Source of the DNA: Tepidamorphus sp.
GTDB lineage: Bacteria; Pseudomonadota; Alphaproteobacteria; Rhizobiales; Tepidamorphaceae
DNA length: 64,000 nt
Assembly (NCBI GenBank): GCA_028280885.1
Contig: JANQKY010000089.1
Span: 1-64,000 of the forward strand
Direction: 5' to 3'
The notes beneath the pieces are model-generated. The model had not been told where the DNA came from, did no database searches, and worked only from the letters and a program-made list of their open reading frames with translations. Position numbers and translations under genes: made by a program. Position 1 is the stretch's first letter. Every line of letters begins with the position of its first letter. This document shows positions 55,327 to 64,000 of this stretch, one piece after another.

Positions 55327-56082
55327 ATGGCGCAGCGGCTTGCCGAGCTTGTCCTGGCCTTCGGCTTGCTGACGCGGCTGCCGCTGCCGCGCGCCATGAT
55401 CCCGGACGAACCGGCCGATCCGGCCGCCGCCGTCTGGGCCTATCCGGTGGCCGGCGCCGTGGTCGGCGGGCTATCCGCAATCGCCTACGGGCTCGCCGCC
55501 TGGATCGGCCTGCCGCCCGGTCTCGCCGGCGTCATCGCGATCGCCGTCCTGGTGCTCACGACCGGTGCGCTGCACGAGGACGGCCTGGCCGATGCCGCCG
55601 ACGGTTTCGGCGGCGGGCGGGACCGGGAAGCAAAGCTTGCGATCATGCGCGACAGCCGCATCGGCAGCTATGGCGTGATCGCGCTGATCCTGCTGTTTGC
55701 GCTGCGCCTCGGCGCCCTTGCCGCGCTGGCCGATTGGGGCGCCGTCGCAGCCGCTTTGATCGCCGCCGGCGCCCTGTCGCGCGGCGCCCTGCCGCCGCTG
55801 ATGCATCTGATGCCGCATGCCCGCGCCGACGGGTTGTCGGTGAGCGTCGGGCGTCCAGACGGCCGGCCCGTCGCCGAAGCGCTTGCCGCGGCCATCCTGT
55901 TGGCCTTTCTGGTGCTTTCGCCCGGCGGCGCGCTTGCTGCGATCCTCGTCGTGGCGCTGTCGACGATCCTCTGCGCCTGGATCGCACACCGCCAGATCGG
56001 CGGCCAGACCGGCGATGTTCTCGGCGCAACCGCCATGCTCGCCGAGGCAGCCGTGCTGTTGGCGCTCGTCGCGATTGCCTGA
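55327..56082 (+). CDS. cobS: Adenosylcobinamide-GDP ribazoletransferase (cobalamin synthase)
   Basis: 251-residue membrane enzyme (CobV in Pseudomonas naming) that joins the nucleotide loop to adenosylcobinamide-GDP. Signature EDGLADAADGFGGGRDREAK with IMRDSRIGSYG carries the metal-binding Asp residues; about six to seven hydrophobic helices. It starts 7 bases after cobT and ends the cobA-B-T-S run. Another protein named CobS (chelatase) is unrelated. Confidence 0.94.
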   Translation: MAQRLAELVLAFGLLTRLPLPRAMIPDEPADPAAAVWAYPVAGAVVGGLSAIAYGLAAWIGLPPGLAGVIAIAVLVLTTGALHEDGLADAADGFGGGRDREAKLAIMRDSRIGSYGVIALILLFALRLGALAALADWGAVAAALIAAGALSRGALPPLMHLMPHARADGLSVSVGRPDGRPVAEALAAAILLAFLVLSPGGALAAILVVALSTILCAWIAHRQIGGQTGDVLGATAMLAEAAVLLALVAIA

Positions 56083-56109
56083 CGCGATCCCGTTTGAGGC
56101 GCGCAAAGA

Positions 56110-56133
56110 AGGAGCGACCCGAAGGCCGCTCCT
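56110..56133 (+). terminator. Possible hairpin after cobS
   Basis: AGGAGCG and CGCTCCT pair across a 10-base loop, 27 bases after the cobS stop. No strong T-run follows, so termination is uncertain. Confidence 0.35.
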
Positions 56134-56158
56134 CGATCTTGCGGTGTGGTGAACCCGG

Positions 56159-57103
56159 CTACTTCCGTCTCTTCTTCCAGTCGTCCAGGTTTTTCTTCAC
56201 GTATTTGGTAATCCGGGTGCCGTGGTTGTTGTTGTCGAAGGGCGGGCCGTTATAGGTGCCGTAGGCGTGCACTGCGATGCTGCACTGGCCGCAACCCGGC
56301 TTCTTGTAGTAGACGGCCGAGCCGCTCATACCCCCGAAGGTATCGTTCTGGTAGAACACGCGGCGGACCTGCGAGACCGTCACCTTGCCCTTGCTCTTCC
56401 ATTGCGTCCGCGGCTTGTCGCCCGGATAACCGGCGATGGTGATCTTCCGGCCTTTCAAAGATTTCGACGTCGAGAAATAGCCGAACCAGCCGGTCTTCTT
56501 GCCGACATTGCACTTCAACTTGATCGCGCCGTAGTCATAATCGTCCAAGCCGTTTTGGGTCCAGCCGACCACCGAATAGAGGTTCTTGGCCTTGCACGAC
56601 CCGTACGGCGCGCTCGACCCGGTGTAACCCGGATACATCTTGAACGTCTTGTAGTTGTACCAGCCGGCGTTGTTTTGATAGCCGTAGACACAGTGGCCGG
56701 CGGTCGCCACGGTGTTCCTGTTGATCATCCAGCCGGTGCAGCGCGAGGAGCCTTCGGGCGTTTCGAACAGGATCAGCACGACGGCCCGGTAGGGATATTT
56801 GGTGGTCTTCTTGACCAGCTTTCGCTCATCCGGCCCGATGATCGAGTTCGGTCCGATCGGGATCGCGTCGAGCAAAGCCGATGCCTCGTCGCCGGAAAGC
56901 GTCCGCGACAGGGCCGCGGATATGTCGGACGTATAGTCCTTGCCCTTGAAGCCCTTTGAAACGCGGCTGTTGCCGCCGAAGGATTCGGCTTTAAAGGACG
57001 TACCGCGCGCCGAGATCGGCGTATGCGCGTCGCTCGCCAGTGCCGCGACGGGCGCAGCCAGAAGCGCGGCGCCGAGCGCCGCTGCGAATGTCTTTGCTGT
57101 CAT
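56159..57103 (-). CDS. Secreted trypsin-like serine protease
   Basis: 314 residues. A signal peptide (about 1-24, ending ALASDA) precedes the S1-type catalytic triad: His in TAGHCVYG, Asp in LDDYDYGAIKL and Ser in FGGMSGSAVYY. Paired cysteines (SSRCTGW...GHC; KPGCGQCSI) fit the fold, resembling the V8/glutamyl-endopeptidase group. Two adjacent ATGs exist; AAAGGG is best spaced for the second. Divergent from the lytic transglycosylase. The Arg/Lys-rich C-terminus is WKKRRK. Confidence 0.88.
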   Translation of the reverse strand: MTAKTFAAALGAALLAAPVAALASDAHTPISARGTSFKAESFGGNSRVSKGFKGKDYTSDISAALSRTLSGDEASALLDAIPIGPNSIIGPDERKLVKKTTKYPYRAVVLILFETPEGSSRCTGWMINRNTVATAGHCVYGYQNNAGWYNYKTFKMYPGYTGSSAPYGSCKAKNLYSVVGWTQNGLDDYDYGAIKLKCNVGKKTGWFGYFSTSKSLKGRKITIAGYPGDKPRTQWKSKGKVTVSQVRRVFYQNDTFGGMSGSAVYYKKPGCGQCSIAVHAYGTYNGPPFDNNNHGTRITKYVKKNLDDWKKRRK

Positions 57104-57379
57104 CATTTGCCCTTTCAAGGGTGCTCCGGATATCGGCGATCCGGCCATCTTGTCGTCGTTGTCGTGCCCGCGCTCTGAAATGCGCGTCGACACATGGCAA
57201 TTTGTGCGCCCTGACCTCAGTTCTGTCAACAACGCCGACTTCACAATGGGCCTTCGATCGTGAACCGATCCTGAATGGGCGACGCCGCGGAAGCCGCCTT
57301 GAAACCGACACCGGCTAATCGCAAAGTGACGCTGAAAGCGATTCGGCCCCTTTTCGATGATCAGAGGAACGCAAAGCCC

Positions 57380-58615
57380 ATGATCCGGACGCTCGTCGCC
57401 CGCAAACCGGTCTTCCCGCGCCTGAAAACCATCGCACCCACCCTGATGGCGCTCGCGGGTCTTCTCATGACGGCCGCCAGCGCCCAGGCGGCAAGCTGCC
57501 ACGGCGGGGCGACATTCGCGCAGTGGCTTCAGGGCGTGAAGGCCGACGCCGCCGCGCAAGGCGTCTCACAGGGCACCATCAACGCGGCGCTCAACTCGGT
57601 GCGCTACGATCCTGCCGTCGTCAAGCGCGACCGCGGCCAGGGCGTCTTTTCGCAGAGCTTCCTGCAGTTCTCCGACCGCATGGTCAATCAGTACCGGCTC
57701 GACCACGGCCGCAGGCATCTGGCCAATAAGAAGGCGATGTTCGACCGCATCCAGCAGCAATACGGCGTGCCGGGGCCGGTGCTCGTCGCGTTCTGGGCGC
57801 TGGAGACCGATTTCGGCGCCAATACCGGCGACTTCCCGACGCTGACGGCGCTCGCCTCGCTCGCCTATGACTGCCGCCGACCGGATCTCTTCCGCGAGCA
57901 GTTGATCGCAGCCCTGAAGATCATCGAACGCGGCGACCTGACGGCCGCGCAGATGCGCGGCGCCTGGGCCGGCGAACTCGGCCAGACCCAGTTCCTGCCG
58001 AAGGACTATTACGAGACCGCCGTCGATTTCGACGGTTCTGGCAGGCGCGACCTGATCGGCAGTTCCGCCGACGCGCTCGCCTCCTCCGCCGCGCTCTTGC
58101 GCAAACACGGCTGGCGGCCGAACGAGCCCTGGCTCCAGGAAGTTCGCGCGCCGGGCTCGATTCCTTGGGACCAGGCCGATATCGCGATCCAGCACCCGCG
58201 CTCCTACTGGGCGCGTCAGGGCGTCACCCGCATCGACGGATCGGCGCTGCCGGCAGACGGGCTTCCCGCCTCGCTGCTCCTGCCGATGGGCCGCACCGGC
58301 CCGGCTTTCCTCGCCTATCCCAATTTCCAGGTCTATCTGCAATGGAACCGCTCGCTGGTCTACGCGACGACGGCGGCCTATCTGGCGACCCGGCTTGCCG
58401 GCGAGCCGAAGGTAACCCGCGGCAACGCGGCAGCGCTGAGCCGGGCCCAGATCATCGCGCTGCAGAAGGCGCTGGTGGCGCGCGGCTACAATGTCGGCAA
58501 GGTCGACGGCATCCTGGGCAAGAACACGCGGGCGGCCGTCAAGGCGGTGCAGGCGCAGCTCGGCCTGCCGGCGGATTCCTATCCGACCGCCGACCTGATC
58601 CAGCGGCTGCAATAG
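57380..58615 (+). CDS. Lytic murein transglycosylase (MltB-like) with peptidoglycan-binding domain
   Basis: 411 residues, exported (signal about 1-37, ending AQAAS). The SLT/MltB catalytic domain contains the Glu of FWALETDFGANTGDFPTL, GAWAGELGQTQFLPKDYYE and DGSGRRDLIGSSADALAS. The last 55 residues are a PG_binding_1 repeat (LQKALVARGYNVGKVDGILG). Likely cleaves peptidoglycan glycans to 1,6-anhydro ends. An upstream in-frame ATG at 57275 would precede the signal peptide, so the later start is chosen. Divergent from the protease. Confidence 0.92.
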   Translation: MIRTLVARKPVFPRLKTIAPTLMALAGLLMTAASAQAASCHGGATFAQWLQGVKADAAAQGVSQGTINAALNSVRYDPAVVKRDRGQGVFSQSFLQFSDRMVNQYRLDHGRRHLANKKAMFDRIQQQYGVPGPVLVAFWALETDFGANTGDFPTLTALASLAYDCRRPDLFREQLIAALKIIERGDLTAAQMRGAWAGELGQTQFLPKDYYETAVDFDGSGRRDLIGSSADALASSAALLRKHGWRPNEPWLQEVRAPGSIPWDQADIAIQHPRSYWARQGVTRIDGSALPADGLPASLLLPMGRTGPAFLAYPNFQVYLQWNRSLVYATTAAYLATRLAGEPKVTRGNAAALSRAQIIALQKALVARGYNVGKVDGILGKNTRAAVKAVQAQLGLPADSYPTADLIQRLQ

Positions 58616-58622
58616 ACGTCGC

Positions 58623-58943
58623 TCAAACGACGATATTGAGACGGGTGCCGGTTGCCGATTGCGGCTCGGGCGCGGCCTGCCCGGCCGAACCGCCTCCGCG
58701 GTCGCTCAGCGACCCGCCGAGGACCACGGCCGGCCCGTGCAGGTCGTGCGGATTTCGCCGGGCCTCGAGACCGGCCTCCTGCGCCTCCTCGATCACCTTT
58801 TCGATGAATTTCGACGGATCGTTCCGGTCGAGCTGTTCCTGCTTGACCGGATCGTTGCGCGGATTGCGCGGGTCGATGTTCTTCTTGGCCAGATGCTCGT
58901 CGCACCCGCTGGTGCAGACAAATCCGTTGACGACCTTGAACAC
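58623..58943 (-). CDS. Conserved hypothetical protein
   Basis: About 106 residues from a GTG preceded by GGGG six bases upstream. It opens FKVVNGFVCTSGCDEHLAKKNIDPRNPRNDP, with two cysteines (CTSGC), then a charged helix (DPSKFIEKVIEEAQEAG) and a Gly-rich tail. I do not recognise a function. It resembles small soluble Rhizobiales proteins of this type. An ATG at 59078 would give 45 more residues; those look unlike the rest. It converges with the transglycosylase gene (8-base gap). Confidence 0.6.
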   Translation of the reverse strand: MFKVVNGFVCTSGCDEHLAKKNIDPRNPRNDPVKQEQLDRNDPSKFIEKVIEEAQEAGLEARRNPHDLHGPAVVLGGSLSDRGGGSAGQAAPEPQSATGTRLNIVV

Positions 58944-59089
58944 GACGGACCCCGGCAAACGCGCTTGGCGCCACGCGGCAAGCAAACCGATACTGGGTTT
59001 GAGAGCTAAGCCGGTTTGCCTTAACGCTTCCTTGCAACGCGCGATCGCCCGGCCGCATTCGTGGCCTTGGCAGGTCAAATCTGCGTGAG

Positions 59090-60115
59090 CTACCGCCTGA
59101 CGGTCAGCGGCGTCAGCCCGGCCGCCGTCAGCACCGGGGTCTCGGGATGGAACGCGAAGACGACGAAGCCGAAGGTAACGTCGTGCACCACCGGTTCGCC
59201 CGTTTCCGCGTCGACCACGTCGACGGCGCCGACATCGCGGCCGTTGCGGATCATCGAGGAATCGAGCGCCGAGGCGACACCTTCGCGCCAGGAGAATTCC
59301 AGCCCGTCGGTCTCGAGCGTGCCCTGCTCGCGCAGATGCGACATCTCCACCGCGGTGATCTCGCCGTCATGCCGCACCACGATCACCCGGGCCATCGGTT
59401 CGATTTCTTCCGGCAGATCGCCCTTGAACAGCGAATAGGGCGCAGCGCGCGTGTCATACTGGGCGTAGGGGTTGCGGCCATAGGAACGGGCGGCCGGATC
59501 GTTCGGCACCAGCACCGCGCCGTCCGGATGGCGCTCCTTGAAATCGGCAAAGGCGACGACCCGCGACGGGATCATATCAAGCTCGGTGCCAGCCATCTCG
59601 CCAACGATGCCCGATCCGGTGAACTGCTGCCACCAGGTCTCCGTCTGGCGGTCATACATGACGAGATCGGACTTGCGCAAAAGCCCGGTCGTGCCGAAAT
59701 CGAGGACGCGGCCATCGACCGTGCGGTCGAACACGATCGAGGCGTTGCAGAGCGGGCAATAGGTCACCGCCACGGGCTTGCCCGCGATCGTGTCGTTGAC
59801 GATCTCGTGCCAGGTCAGCACGCTCAGCGGATAGGCCCGCGCGACACCGTCGATGACCAGCGCGATCACCGGCTCCCGGTCGGCATAGTCGGCGTTCTCC
59901 GCCACCGGCTTGAACATCGGTTCGTCGATCGAGGGAATGCCGTCGCGCGGCGGCCCGCCGGACAGGATCTCCTCGAACGGCACCTCGGATTTGGAGAAAT
60001 CGGTCTTCCAGCCGTGCCCCTGCCAGAGCTTGGGCGACGCCTGGAGGCCCGACGCGAACCCGACGATCGCCAGAAGGGCGGCACAAACGGCGACAGCATT
60101 GCGGATAGGGGTCAT
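59090..60115 (-). CDS. DUF3179 domain protein, secreted
   Basis: 341 residues with a signal peptide (about 1-27, ending LQASP). The DUF3179 core has DREPVIALVIDGVARAYPLS, HEIVNDTIAGKPVAVTYCPL with CNASIVFDRTVDG, then GLLRKSDLVMYDRQT and QFTGSGIVGEMAGTELDMIP. The two Cys of CPLC may bind a metal or haem-like group; function unknown. I choose the ATG at the signal peptide over one 23 codons upstream. Confidence 0.9.
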   Translation of the reverse strand: MTPIRNAVAVCAALLAIVGFASGLQASPKLWQGHGWKTDFSKSEVPFEEILSGGPPRDGIPSIDEPMFKPVAENADYADREPVIALVIDGVARAYPLSVLTWHEIVNDTIAGKPVAVTYCPLCNASIVFDRTVDGRVLDFGTTGLLRKSDLVMYDRQTETWWQQFTGSGIVGEMAGTELDMIPSRVVAFADFKERHPDGAVLVPNDPAARSYGRNPYAQYDTRAAPYSLFKGDLPEEIEPMARVIVVRHDGEITAVEMSHLREQGTLETDGLEFSWREGVASALDSSMIRNGRDVGAVDVVDAETGEPVVHDVTFGFVVFAFHPETPVLTAAGLTPLTVRR

Positions 60116-60287
60116 TCGGCGTTCCTCCCAAACGGCCTTAGCGGGCGGGCCCTGCTTAGCGGGCCCTGCGCGCATCGATGGCATGGCGTCCAGAATGACC
60201 GCTCCGCGCGGTCACGGACCAATCACTCTCGGGTGATGCCCGCCTCCGTCCGGTTCAGCGGGAACGACAGGGCGCACGCCTCCCGGT

Positions 60288-60330
60288 CGTCATCCCGGAA
60301 TTCGCCATAGCGAATATCCGGGATCGGAGA
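60288..60330. repeat. Palindromic element, copy E (half)
   Basis: CGTCATCCCGG at 60288-60298, ATTCGC-CATA-GCGAAT, then ATCCGGGATCGGAGA. The right half of the full element is missing, as in copy C, which suggests that the left hairpin can move alone. Confidence 0.75.
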
Positions 60331-60391
60331 ACCGGGAGCGCCCGCAACAACGTGTCTTGATTGGCCCATCAGAGAAATTTTCGCAAAATGA

Positions 60392-60420
60392 TTGACGTAC
60401 CTCATTTTCCGATTTAGGTA
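60392..60420 (+). promoter_or_regulatory. Likely xylF promoter with an overlapping palindrome
   Basis: TTGACG at 60392-60397 and TAGGTA at 60415-60420 are 17 bases apart, a sigma70-like spacing. TACCT (60398-60402) and AGGTA (60416-60420) form an inverted repeat between and over these boxes, a plausible repressor site for a sugar regulator. It is in a locally AT-rich stretch, 240 bases before the xylF ATG. Confidence 0.45.
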
Positions 60421-60659
60421 TGCTGACGGAAGATCAAACCGGCGAAGGAGCCGGCTTTGAAAAATCCAGTCTGCGCCGGAAGAATGACGCTGTGACACGC
60501 ACCGAGCCTTGATTTGAGGTGCGTAACTCAAAATTGAAGCAGAGTACCGGCCAGCACATACGGTCGGCTGGAATGCCGAATACCGGGAATAACGCCGCGC
60601 TTTCGGACCGCAAATCGGTCGTCGTTGATAATGAAGGCGCGCTCAAGGGAGGAACCGCA

Positions 60660-61700
60660 ATGAAAACCTATCTGCTGCCGGCAGCCGTCGCGCTTGCCAC
60701 CATCGCAGGGGCCGCAACCGCCAGCGCCGACGACAAGACGGTCGGCGTGTCCTGGTCGAACTTCCAGGAAGAGCGCTGGAAGACCGACGAGGCGGCGATC
60801 AAGAAGGCGCTCGATGCCGCCGGCGCCAAATATATCTCCGCCGACGCGCAATCCTCGGCTGCCAAGCAGCTCACCGATATCGAAAGCCTGATCGCCCAGG
60901 GCGCGGACGCGCTGATCATCCTCGCCCAGGATTCCGACGCGATCGGCCCGGCCGTCCAGCAGGCGACCGACGAGGGCATTCCCGTCGTCGGCTATGACCG
61001 GCTGATCGAGAACCCGGACGTCTTCTACATCACCTTCGACAACAAGGAAGTCGGCCGCATGCAGGCCCGCGCCGTGCAGGAGGCGATGCCGGAGGGCAAC
61101 TATGCCTTCATCAAGGGCTCGGCCGCCGACCCGAATGCCGATTTCCTGTTCTCCGGCCAGATGGAAGTGCTGACGGAGGCGATGGACGCCGGCAAGATCA
61201 AGAATGTCGGCGAGGCCTATACCGATGGCTGGCTGCCCGCCAACGCCCAGAAGAACATGGAGCAGATCCTGACCGCCAACGACAACAAGGTCGATGCGGT
61301 GGTCGCCTCCAATGACGGCACGGCCGGCGGCGTCGTCGCGGCGCTCGCCTCGCAGGGGCTCGACGGCTCGGTGCCGGTCTCCGGCCAGGACGGTGACCAT
61401 GCCGCGCTCAACCGCGTGGCGCTCGGCACGCAGACCGTGTCGGTCTGGAAGGATGCCCGCGATCTCGGCAAGAACGCCGCCGAAATCGCCGTACAGCTCG
61501 CCGACGGCAAGGCGATGGACGAGGTCGACGGCGCGGTGAAGTTCTCCGGCGGTCCGAAGGGCGTCGAGATGACCTCGATCTTCCTGAAGCCCGTCCCCGT
61601 CACCCGCGACAACCTGAACGTCGTCGTCGATGCCGGCTGGGTGCCGCTCGAGGTCGTCTGCCAGGGCGTCGAAAAGGGCGCGCTCGCTCTCTGCGACTGA
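60660..61700 (+). CDS. xylF: Xylose-type ABC transporter substrate-binding protein
   Basis: 346 residues. Periplasmic sugar-binding protein of the ribose/xylose family. Signal peptide about 1-22 (ending TASAD); core [50 protein letters not shown] segment [20 protein letters not shown] and [19 protein letters not shown] fit XylF. Strong GGGAGG Shine-Dalgarno. It heads xylFHG; a stem-loop after it probably raises its level relative to the permease. Confidence 0.92.
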   Translation: MKTYLLPAAVALATIAGAATASADDKTVGVSWSNFQEERWKTDEAAIKKALDAAGAKYISADAQSSAAKQLTDIESLIAQGADALIILAQDSDAIGPAVQQATDEGIPVVGYDRLIENPDVFYITFDNKEVGRMQARAVQEAMPEGNYAFIKGSAADPNADFLFSGQMEVLTEAMDAGKIKNVGEAYTDGWLPANAQKNMEQILTANDNKVDAVVASNDGTAGGVVAALASQGLDGSVPVSGQDGDHAALNRVALGTQTVSVWKDARDLGKNAAEIAVQLADGKAMDEVDGAVKFSGGPKGVEMTSIFLKPVPVTRDNLNVVVDAGWVPLEVVCQGVEKGALALCD

Positions 61701-61713
61701 GCAAACGGAACAC

Positions 61714-61743
61714 CCGCAGCCCGGGCTTTTCGCCCGGCTGCGG
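61714..61743 (+). terminator. Intercistronic hairpin after xylF
   Basis: CCGCAGCCCGGGC and GCCCGGCTGCGG pair (12 bp with one bulge) around a TTTTC loop, just after the xylF stop. Such hairpins often stabilise the binding-protein message or cause partial termination before the permease gene. Confidence 0.6.
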
Positions 61744-61875
61744 ACGGCTGCGTGGGCAGCCGATACGGGGCGCAATCCCAAACGCATTCCTTAGCGTAAA
61801 CAGACGCTCGGTTCCTGCCGGGCGCCGTGGTAGACTTGCGCCGTTCATGAACCGTTTCCTGAAGGGACTGGTCGC

Positions 61876-63183
61876 ATGACAGACAGACCGATCACCGCGG
61901 GCGCCGGCCGGGCCTTGAGCCCGGGCATGCTCGCCCGCTTCTTCGCCGCCACCGAGATCGACACCCGCCTGGTCGGCATGCTCGGCGCGCTCGCCGTCAT
62001 CTGGATCGGCTTCGACATCCTGTCGGGCGGCATTTTCCTGACCCCCAGAAACCTCTGGAACCTGTCGGTCCAGACCGCCTCGATCGCGATCATGTCGACG
62101 GGCATGGTGTTCATCATCGTCACCCGCAACATCGACCTGTCGGTCGGCTCGGTGCTCGGCTTCATCGGCATGATCATCGGCGTCGCCCAGGCCGAATACC
62201 TGCCGCAACTGTTCGGCTTCGGCCATTCGCTGATCTGGGTGATCGCGCTTTGCATCGGCATCGTCGTCGGCGTGCTGATCGGCGGCCTGCACGGCTTCAT
62301 CATCGCCTATCTCGGCGTGCCCGCCTTCATCGTCACGCTGGGCGGTCTGCTGGTCTGGCGCGGGGCGGCCTGGTGGGTGACGAGCGGTCGCACGGTCGCG
62401 CCCATGGACCAGACTTTCGAACTGCTCGGCGGCGGCGCCGACGGATCGATCGGGGCTGCGGCAAGCTGGATCGTCGGCATCATCGCCTGCGTCGCGATCA
62501 TCGCGGCGATCGCGGCCGGAAGGCGTCGGCGCAAGCGCTTCCAGTTCCCGCTGCGTCCGCTCTGGGCCGAAGCCTTCCTGGCCGGCATCGCCTCGGCCGC
62601 CGTCCTCGGCGCCGTCTGGATCGCCAATGCCTATCCCTGGCCGGTCGGCATCGCCAAGCGCTATGCCGAGGCCAACAATATCCCGATCCCCGAGGGCGGC
62701 CTCTATATCGCCCATGGCATCGCTATTCCCGTCCTGGTCGCGATCGGCGTTGCCATCGTCATGACCTTCATCGGCACCCGCACCCGCTTCGGCCGCTACG
62801 TCTTCGCGATCGGCGGCAACCCGGAAGCAGCGAACCTGAGCGGCATCAACACCCGCTGGGTGACCATGAAGATCTTCATGCTGATGGGCGCGCTCTGCGC
62901 CATCTCGGCATCGATCTCGACGGCCCGGCTGAACGCCGCGACCAATGCCCAGGGCATGCTCGACGAACTCTACGTCATCGCCGCGGCCGTCATCGGCGGC
63001 ACCTCGCTTGGCGGCGGCATCGGCACGGTCGCCGGCGCCGTACTCGGCGCGCTGGTCATGCAGTCGCTGCAATCGGGCATGGTACTGATGGGGCTTGACA
63101 CCCCGCTGCAGAACATCGTCGTCGGCATCGCGCTGGTTCTCGCGGTCTGGGTCGACACGGTCTATCGGAGGCGCACGACATGA
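61876..63183 (+). CDS. xylH: Xylose-type ABC transporter permease
   Basis: 435-residue inner-membrane permease (BPD_transp_2 type) with about ten to twelve helices. The family signature around [20 protein letters not shown], then [37 protein letters not shown] [19 protein letters not shown] and [20 protein letters not shown], match XylH. Its stop overlaps the ATPase start (ATGA). It follows xylF by 175 bases. Confidence 0.93.
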   Translation: MTDRPITAGAGRALSPGMLARFFAATEIDTRLVGMLGALAVIWIGFDILSGGIFLTPRNLWNLSVQTASIAIMSTGMVFIIVTRNIDLSVGSVLGFIGMIIGVAQAEYLPQLFGFGHSLIWVIALCIGIVVGVLIGGLHGFIIAYLGVPAFIVTLGGLLVWRGAAWWVTSGRTVAPMDQTFELLGGGADGSIGAAASWIVGIIACVAIIAAIAAGRRRRKRFQFPLRPLWAEAFLAGIASAAVLGAVWIANAYPWPVGIAKRYAEANNIPIPEGGLYIAHGIAIPVLVAIGVAIVMTFIGTRTRFGRYVFAIGGNPEAANLSGINTRWVTMKIFMLMGALCAISASISTARLNAATNAQGMLDELYVIAAAVIGGTSLGGGIGTVAGAVLGALVMQSLQSGMVLMGLDTPLQNIVVGIALVLAVWVDTVYRRRTT

Positions 63184-63998
63184 GCGATACGCAGGCTTCG
63201 GGCCAGGCCCCGTTGGTCGAGATGCGCGATATCTCGATCGCGTTTGGCGGCATCCACGCCGTCGAAAATGTCGGCGTCGACCTTTATCCCGGCGAGGTGG
63301 TCGGCCTGCTCGGCCACAACGGTGCCGGCAAGTCAACCCTGATCAAGATCCTGTCGGGTGCCTATCGCCGCGATTCCGGCACGATCCTGATCAATGGCGA
63401 GGAAGTGCATATCGAAAACCCGCGCGACGCCAAGGCGCTGGGCATCGAGACGATCTACCAGACGCTGGCGCTCGCCGACAATGTCGACGCGGCGGCGAAC
63501 CTCTTCCTCGGCCGCGAGCTGATGACGCCCTGGGGCACGCTCGACGATGTCGCCATGGAGGCGGCGACCCGCGAGGTGATGGGCCGGCTCAACCCGAATT
63601 TCCAGCGCTTCAAGGACCCGGTCCGGGCGCTGTCCGGCGGTCAGCGCCAGTCGGTGGCGATCGCCCGGGCGATCCACTTCAACGCCCGCATCCTGATCAT
63701 GGACGAGCCGACGGCGGCGCTCGGGCCCCAGGAAACCGCGCAGGTCAGCGAGCTGGTGTTGCAGCTGAAGAAGGAAGGCATCGGCATCTTCCTGATCAGC
63801 CACGACATCCACGACGTCTTCGACCTGTCCGACCGGGTCGCGGTGATGAAGAACGGCCAGCTCGTCGGCACCGCCCGGACCGGCGATGTCACCAAGGACG
63901 AGGTGCTCGGCATGATCATCCTGGGCAAATGCCCGCCCGGCGCAACGCCGGGACCCGGCGCCATGGACACAGAGGGTCTGGAGGTGGAACCGGCGTGA
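63180..63998 (+). CDS. xylG: Xylose-type ABC transporter ATPase, single-domain
   Basis: 272 residues with one nucleotide-binding domain: Walker [14 protein letters not shown], signature [15 protein letters not shown], Walker [13 protein letters not shown] and HDI switch [11 protein letters not shown]. The enteric XylG has two such domains in about 510 residues; this is a half-size version like the rhizobial FrcA type. Overlaps xylH by four bases. The stop falls just inside the window, so the gene is complete. Sugar could be xylose or a related pentose/hexose. Confidence 0.9.
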   Translation: MSDTQASGQAPLVEMRDISIAFGGIHAVENVGVDLYPGEVVGLLGHNGAGKSTLIKILSGAYRRDSGTILINGEEVHIENPRDAKALGIETIYQTLALADNVDAAANLFLGRELMTPWGTLDDVAMEAATREVMGRLNPNFQRFKDPVRALSGGQRQSVAIARAIHFNARILIMDEPTAALGPQETAQVSELVLQLKKEGIGIFLISHDIHDVFDLSDRVAVMKNGQLVGTARTGDVTKDEVLGMIILGKCPPGATPGPGAMDTEGLEVEPA

Positions 63999-64000
63999 CG

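Larger units (their letters stand above)
60116..60659. other. Gene-free region upstream of xylF
   Basis: About 540 bases. Contains the half-copy of the palindromic element (60288-60330) and a promoter-like segment at 60392-60420. No gene is convincing here, although short open frames run through it. Confidence 0.6.

Overview
The window is high-GC DNA from an alphaproteobacterium, most likely of the order Hyphomicrobiales (Rhizobiales). This rests on gene content: a petABC bc1 operon next to mtnP-apt, DUF1285, a CoA-type NUDIX gene and DUF6111 beside the CCA-adding enzyme, Irr-type iron boxes at bfd and bfr, and an aerobic (cob) cobalamin pathway with cbtAB cobalt uptake. I do not assign a genus. 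I saw no rRNA, tRNA, CRISPR array, transposase or phage gene.

Layout. 1-9274: purine/methylthioadenosine salvage (mtnP, apt), a glutamate-receptor-like channel, a patatin lipase, chromate transporter chrA, the bc1 complex (Rieske, cytochrome b, cytochrome c1, with a clear terminator) and trmL. 9635-17740: an exporter ABC protein, hemF, a GGDEF-EAL protein, and a housekeeping run of CCA transferase, DUF6111, NUDIX and DUF1285. 17927-24882: a four-gene MoxR/DUF58/DUF4159/VWA operon. 25420-33420: a GNAT protein, bfr and bfd with two Irr-type boxes, LysR and a divergent glutathionyl-hydroquinone reductase, a NUDIX protein, a metallophosphoesterase, an editing-domain protein and small secreted proteins.

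33566-56082 is a large cobalamin region. cbtBA lie under a minus-strand B12 riboswitch. cobD stands alone, and cobU-cobO-cobQ run on the minus strand. A plus-strand B12 riboswitch precedes DUF1636-cobW-cobN-cobG-cobH-cobI-cobJ, most joined by ATGA overlaps. cobK is antisense and almost touches the start of cobL-cobE-cobM. A minus-strand cbiD stands where cobF would be expected, and cobA-cobB-cobT-cobS closes the region. Together these cover ring methylation, contraction, amidation, cobalt insertion (CobN only) and nucleotide-loop assembly. Absent here are cobF, the CobS/CobT chelatase subunits, cobC and bluB. The most striking points are that cobG carries an in-frame palindromic repeat and lacks the C-terminal cysteine motif for its Fe-S cluster, and that CbiD appears to replace CobF.

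56159-63998: a secreted trypsin-like protease divergent from a lytic transglycosylase, a small hypothetical, a DUF3179 lipoprotein-like or secreted protein, and a xylose-type ABC sugar importer (xylF-xylH-xylG). Several gene-free gaps hold copies of a dispersed palindromic element (CGTCATCCCGG ... CCGGGATGACG). One copy lies inside cobG.
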